From NCBI GenBank assembly GCA_943788645.1, contig CALSRC010000001.1, positions 496,001 to 560,000 of the forward strand: a DNA stretch of 64,000 nucleotides, read 5' to 3'. Shown piece by piece: positions 61,322-64,000 of this stretch. This DNA is from UA16 sp002292325 (lineage in GTDB: Bacteria; Bacteroidota; Bacteroidia; Flavobacteriales_D; Sanyastnellaceae). Numbering within the stretch: position 1 is the first letter of the stretch; the number at the start of each line of letters is the position of its first letter. A model generated the notes under the pieces. The model saw nothing but the letters and a program-made list of their open reading frames with translations. It was not told the DNA's origin and made no database searches. Position numbers and translations under genes: made by a program.

Positions 61322-62590
61322 TCAGCGCTCAATCGTCTGCGCCCGATCCGGCCCAACCGAAACGATGGAAATCGGAGTCGCCATTTCCTTTTCGACCATG
61401 GCAATGTAGTTGGTCAATGATTCCGGTAGAGCGGACTCCAAAGTGGCTCCGGTCAGGTCTTCTTGCCAGCCTGCATGGTTTTTGTAATCCGGTGTGACTT
61501 CGTCCGGTTCGATGCCGTAGGGTAAGTTTTGCGTCGAAGCGCCCTCGTGTTGGTAGCTGTGGCATACGGGGATTTCATCGAAACCACTGAGCACATCTGC
61601 CTTCATCATGGCCAGTTGCGTCACTCCGTTGACGCGGCAGGCGTAGCGCAACTGCACCAAATCCAGCCAGCCGCAACGCCGCGGGCGTCCGGTGGTGGCG
61701 CCAAATTCGCCTCCAGCTTGTCGCAACGCTTCACCCGTAGCGTCGAGCAATTCCGTAGGGAACGGTCCACTGCCGACGCGGGTGCAGTAGGCTTTGAAGA
61801 TGCCGATGACTTCGCCAATGCGACCCGGTCCCACCCCCAATCCGTTGCACGCACCGGCGGCGATGGTGTTGGAAGAGGTGACGAAAGGATACGTACCAAA
61901 ATCAATGTCCAACATGGTGCCTTGTGCACCTTCCGCGAGAACCCGCTTGCCGGCGTCGAGCGCCTCGTTGAGGTAATGTTCGGTGTCGATGAGTTGAAGT
62001 TGGCCGAGTTCCATGGCCGCTTCCATCCATTCGGTTTCAACACTCTCGAGGTCGAATTCAAAGTCCGGAAATTGTTGGAGCAATCCAAGGTGCTTTTTGC
62101 GCAGCGCTTGGTAGCGCTCGTTGAACTTCCCGCTGGTTAGATCTCCAACACGCAATCCATTGCGCCCCGTTTTGTCCATGTAGGTCGGTCCAATTCCCTT
62201 GAGCGTAGAACCGATTTTGGCCTTGCCTTTGGCCTGTTCAGAAGCTGCGTCGAGCAAACGGTGGGTGGGGGTGATGAGGTGCGCACGTCGACTGATCAGG
62301 AGATCCGGCCGGGGGTCCACGCCCGCTTCGAGCAACTGGGTGATTTCCCGCTTGAAAATGACCGGATCAATGACCACGCCATTGCCCACAACATTTTTGG
62401 TTCCGGGGCGAAATACGCCACTCGGAATGGTGTGAAGCACGTGCTTTTTGCCGTCAAAAATGAGGGTGTGCCCGGCATTGGGCCCTCCTTGAAAGCGGGC
62501 GATGATGTCATATTTCGGGGTGAGGACATCGACAATTTTGCCTTTGCCTTCGTCTCCCCATTGCAAGCCCAAGAGCACGTCAACCTTCAT
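61322..62590 (-). CDS. purA: Adenylosuccinate synthetase
   Basis: Joins IMP and aspartate using GTP in AMP synthesis. 422 residues: GLQWGDEGKGKIVDVLTPKY (P-loop with the catalytic Asp-Glu), HTIPSGVF, GSTLKGIGPTYMDKTGRNGL, RVLAEGAQGTMLDIDFGTYP and CGWLDLVQLRYACRVNGVT. Intact, in contrast to its frameshifted neighbours. Confidence 0.97.
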   Translation of the reverse strand: MKVDVLLGLQWGDEGKGKIVDVLTPKYDIIARFQGGPNAGHTLIFDGKKHVLHTIPSGVFRPGTKNVVGNGVVIDPVIFKREITQLLEAGVDPRPDLLISRRAHLITPTHRLLDAASEQAKGKAKIGSTLKGIGPTYMDKTGRNGLRVGDLTSGKFNERYQALRKKHLGLLQQFPDFEFDLESVETEWMEAAMELGQLQLIDTEHYLNEALDAGKRVLAEGAQGTMLDIDFGTYPFVTSSNTIAAGACNGLGVGPGRIGEVIGIFKAYCTRVGSGPFPTELLDATGEALRQAGGEFGATTGRPRRCGWLDLVQLRYACRVNGVTQLAMMKADVLSGFDEIPVCHSYQHEGASTQNLPYGIEPDEVTPDYKNHAGWQEDLTGATLESALPESLTNYIAMVEKEMATPISIVSVGPDRAQTIER

Positions 62591-62685
62591 GCGTTCTGAA
62601 TCAGTTCGAAAGGTGCAAAAATGCTCAATTCATTTGGACTTTCCCACTGCTTCTTGAGTAGTTTTTGCGACTTGTGGATAAACAA

Positions 62686-64000
62686 TTATTCTCCAACTTG
62701 AGTTGAAACAAACCGGCCCCCCAAGGCCAAAGCGGTCAGGGTAGGGTTGCTGTGCGAACTGGTTGGAAAGACAGCGGCGCTGATGACCCAAACGTTCTCA
62801 ACATCATGAAGCTTAAGGGAAGGGTCAACAACGCTTGAGCCAGGATCTAAGCCCATGACGGCGCCTCCCATATGATGATTTACAGAGTTGAAAATATCAG
62901 AATCAAACGCAAGGGATTCGGCGTCAAATTCTGATCGTAAATGCACGTCCACGTCAAATGTATTTTCAATGCTTCTCTTCACGACCCGCGCGAGATACTT
63001 TGCAGAATGCCAGGTGGCTTCGGAGATCACCCAATGGATTTTTAGACGTGGAAAGCCAAACTGATCAAGATGGTTGTGATCAAGGCTGAGTGTTGATCCG
63101 TCTGATGCGAGTTGTTCGCACATGGCGGTGACCCTGATTTTTGCAAACGGCTTCAGTACAATTCCATGTTGGAGATAGGCCAAGACACTTTTACTCATCA
63201 GGCGGGCATGCTTCACTATTTCCAATAGCTTTCGCGGATTTTTTGTACTTACGAGGGTGGACAAGGCTCGCAGCGGGTCAAATGCTGACTCGGGTGTTTC
63301 GAACATCAAACTAGCAGAGGAGTTTGTGAGTTGGTTGTTGATTTGCGCAGCCTCGCTCAGTGAAAGTCGAATCCCATATTTCTGTCTTCGGTGCATTCGG
63401 GTGCTGAACTTCTCTTGCAATTTGGCCGAATCATCTGCGGCAATGACCCCCAGGTCCATGCAGGGGTGTTCCATGAATCCTTGACCAAGAGCTGGAGATT
63501 GTGACAGCTGATGGAGCATCAGAAACCTCGCGGATTCTAGGCCACCATTGGCAATCACAAGTTTATTCAACTCAATTGCGATTTCGGTGCCTTTGAAATT
63601 TCGCACTGTCACGGACGTGCATTTTCCGGCATCACTTTTTGTGACTCCCACGCAATGTGCATTGAAAAGCACAGTCGTCTTTTCCTGCAGTTTTTTTCCA
63701 TGCCTTTCAAACATGTTGGGCTGAGGAGCCCATTTGGAAACGTGATAGTCTAAGTCAGCAGAGGAAAAAGGGGGGGTGAGCTTGAGTCGTGCAAGTTTTT
63801 GGTGATAATAGCCATCCGTCGTAACGCCCAAGTATCGCTCGGCATCAGCATAATGTTTAACAAGCACATCCATCTCCAACGGCCAAGAGGGTTGTTTCAG
63901 CCAGCTCCTTTCTTTGAAGTCGAGTTCGCGAAATGGGAGTGCCTGGCCACCCCATCGGATGGTTGTTCCGCCAAGCGCTCGTTTTCGTCCCCATTGCGCG
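62686..64000 (-). CDS. GMC-family FAD oxidoreductase (partial)
   Basis: The reading frame continues past the right edge, so the N-terminus is outside; the first visible residues are ALGGTTIRWGGQALPFREL, a GMC block. The C-terminal part holds NKLVIANGGLESARFLMLHQ, and NSVNHHMGGAVMGLDPGSSV with VWVISAAVFPTSSHSNPTL, the GMC active-site His and FAD-closing motif. Oxidises a sugar, alcohol or other small molecule; the substrate is not evident. Found next to purA, separated by about 95 bases. Confidence 0.9.
   Translation of the reverse strand, partial: AQWGRKRALGGTTIRWGGQALPFRELDFKERSWLKQPSWPLEMDVLVKHYADAERYLGVTTDGYYHQKLARLKLTPPFSSADLDYHVSKWAPQPNMFERHGKKLQEKTTVLFNAHCVGVTKSDAGKCTSVTVRNFKGTEIAIELNKLVIANGGLESARFLMLHQLSQSPALGQGFMEHPCMDLGVIAADDSAKLQEKFSTRMHRRQKYGIRLSLSEAAQINNQLTNSSASLMFETPESAFDPLRALSTLVSTKNPRKLLEIVKHARLMSKSVLAYLQHGIVLKPFAKIRVTAMCEQLASDGSTLSLDHNHLDQFGFPRLKIHWVISEATWHSAKYLARVVKRSIENTFDVDVHLRSEFDAESLAFDSDIFNSVNHHMGGAVMGLDPGSSVVDPSLKLHDVENVWVISAAVFPTSSHSNPTLTALALGGRFVSTQVGE

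Overview
The window looks like chromosomal DNA of a free-living, aerobic member of the Bacteroidota of medium G+C content, most likely near the Flavobacteriales; I cannot place it more finely. Grounds: promoters of the Bacteroidota type (-33 TTTG, -7 TAnnTTTG); a TonB-dependent receptor with an N-terminal carboxypeptidase-D-like domain followed by a giant secreted protein and a PorV/PorQ-like protein; a caa3-type oxidase cluster with two subunit III genes, SCO, DUF420 and CyoE; a SpoT/Rel enzyme; and a Gmd/Fcl GDP-fucose pathway. Genes are tightly packed, often overlapping by ATGA. I found no tRNA, rRNA, CRISPR array, transposase or integrase. No stretch longer than about 300 bases lacks a gene.

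Layout. 1-4345 (+): end of an RND efflux pump, its TolC partner and a glycosyltransferase. 4348-7305 (-): gmd and an MsbA-like ABC exporter. 7403-7726: isolated rpmH with a consensus-spaced promoter and a strong terminator. 7747-8430 (-): phosphopantetheinyl transferase. 8500-10975 (+): ahcY, an exosortase-family protease and a likely partner membrane protein. 10965-29256 (-): a long same-strand block read from high to low coordinates: a glycan/envelope group (LPG-synthase-like flippase fold, GT2, peptide ABC permease, fcl, two outer-membrane barrels flanking a WecA-like transferase), the oxidase assembly group (cyoE, two COX3, COX4, a tandem SCO protein, DUF420, a small CxxC protein), then OmpA, TolC, MacA-like adaptor, tsaB and a Rieske-like protein without a complete cluster site. 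29281-38304: ruvC (+), ddl and purK (-), then a plus-strand run mscS, YwaF-like, thyA, folA, hupE, yidD, a His-rich lipoprotein and an Asp-box protein. 38332-39214 (-): HIT protein and greA. 39383-48376 (-): PorV-like protein, 1389-residue secreted protein and TonB receptor. 48498-51266 (-): small basic secreted protein, SGNH-like protein and MBOAT acyltransferase.

From about 51.3 kb to 61.3 kb the picture changes. Four housekeeping genes (yyaL-type, glyA, spoT, fumarylacetoacetase) carry six single-base frameshifts between them, while their neighbours are intact. Between the 3' ends of glyA and spoT lies an AT-rich island (methyltransferase, epimerase-like SDR, WecF-like transferase). The last codons of glyA are repeated inside the island with synonymous changes, and the 10-mer TGAGGGGTGA sits at both edges and at the internal copy. 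The window closes with purA and a GMC-family oxidoreductase that runs off the right end.

Recurring theme: cell-surface glycan synthesis and modification (gmd, fcl, WecA-like, WecF-like, several glycosyltransferases, MBOAT/SGNH, Wzi-like barrels, exosortase), alongside aerobic respiration and core metabolism.
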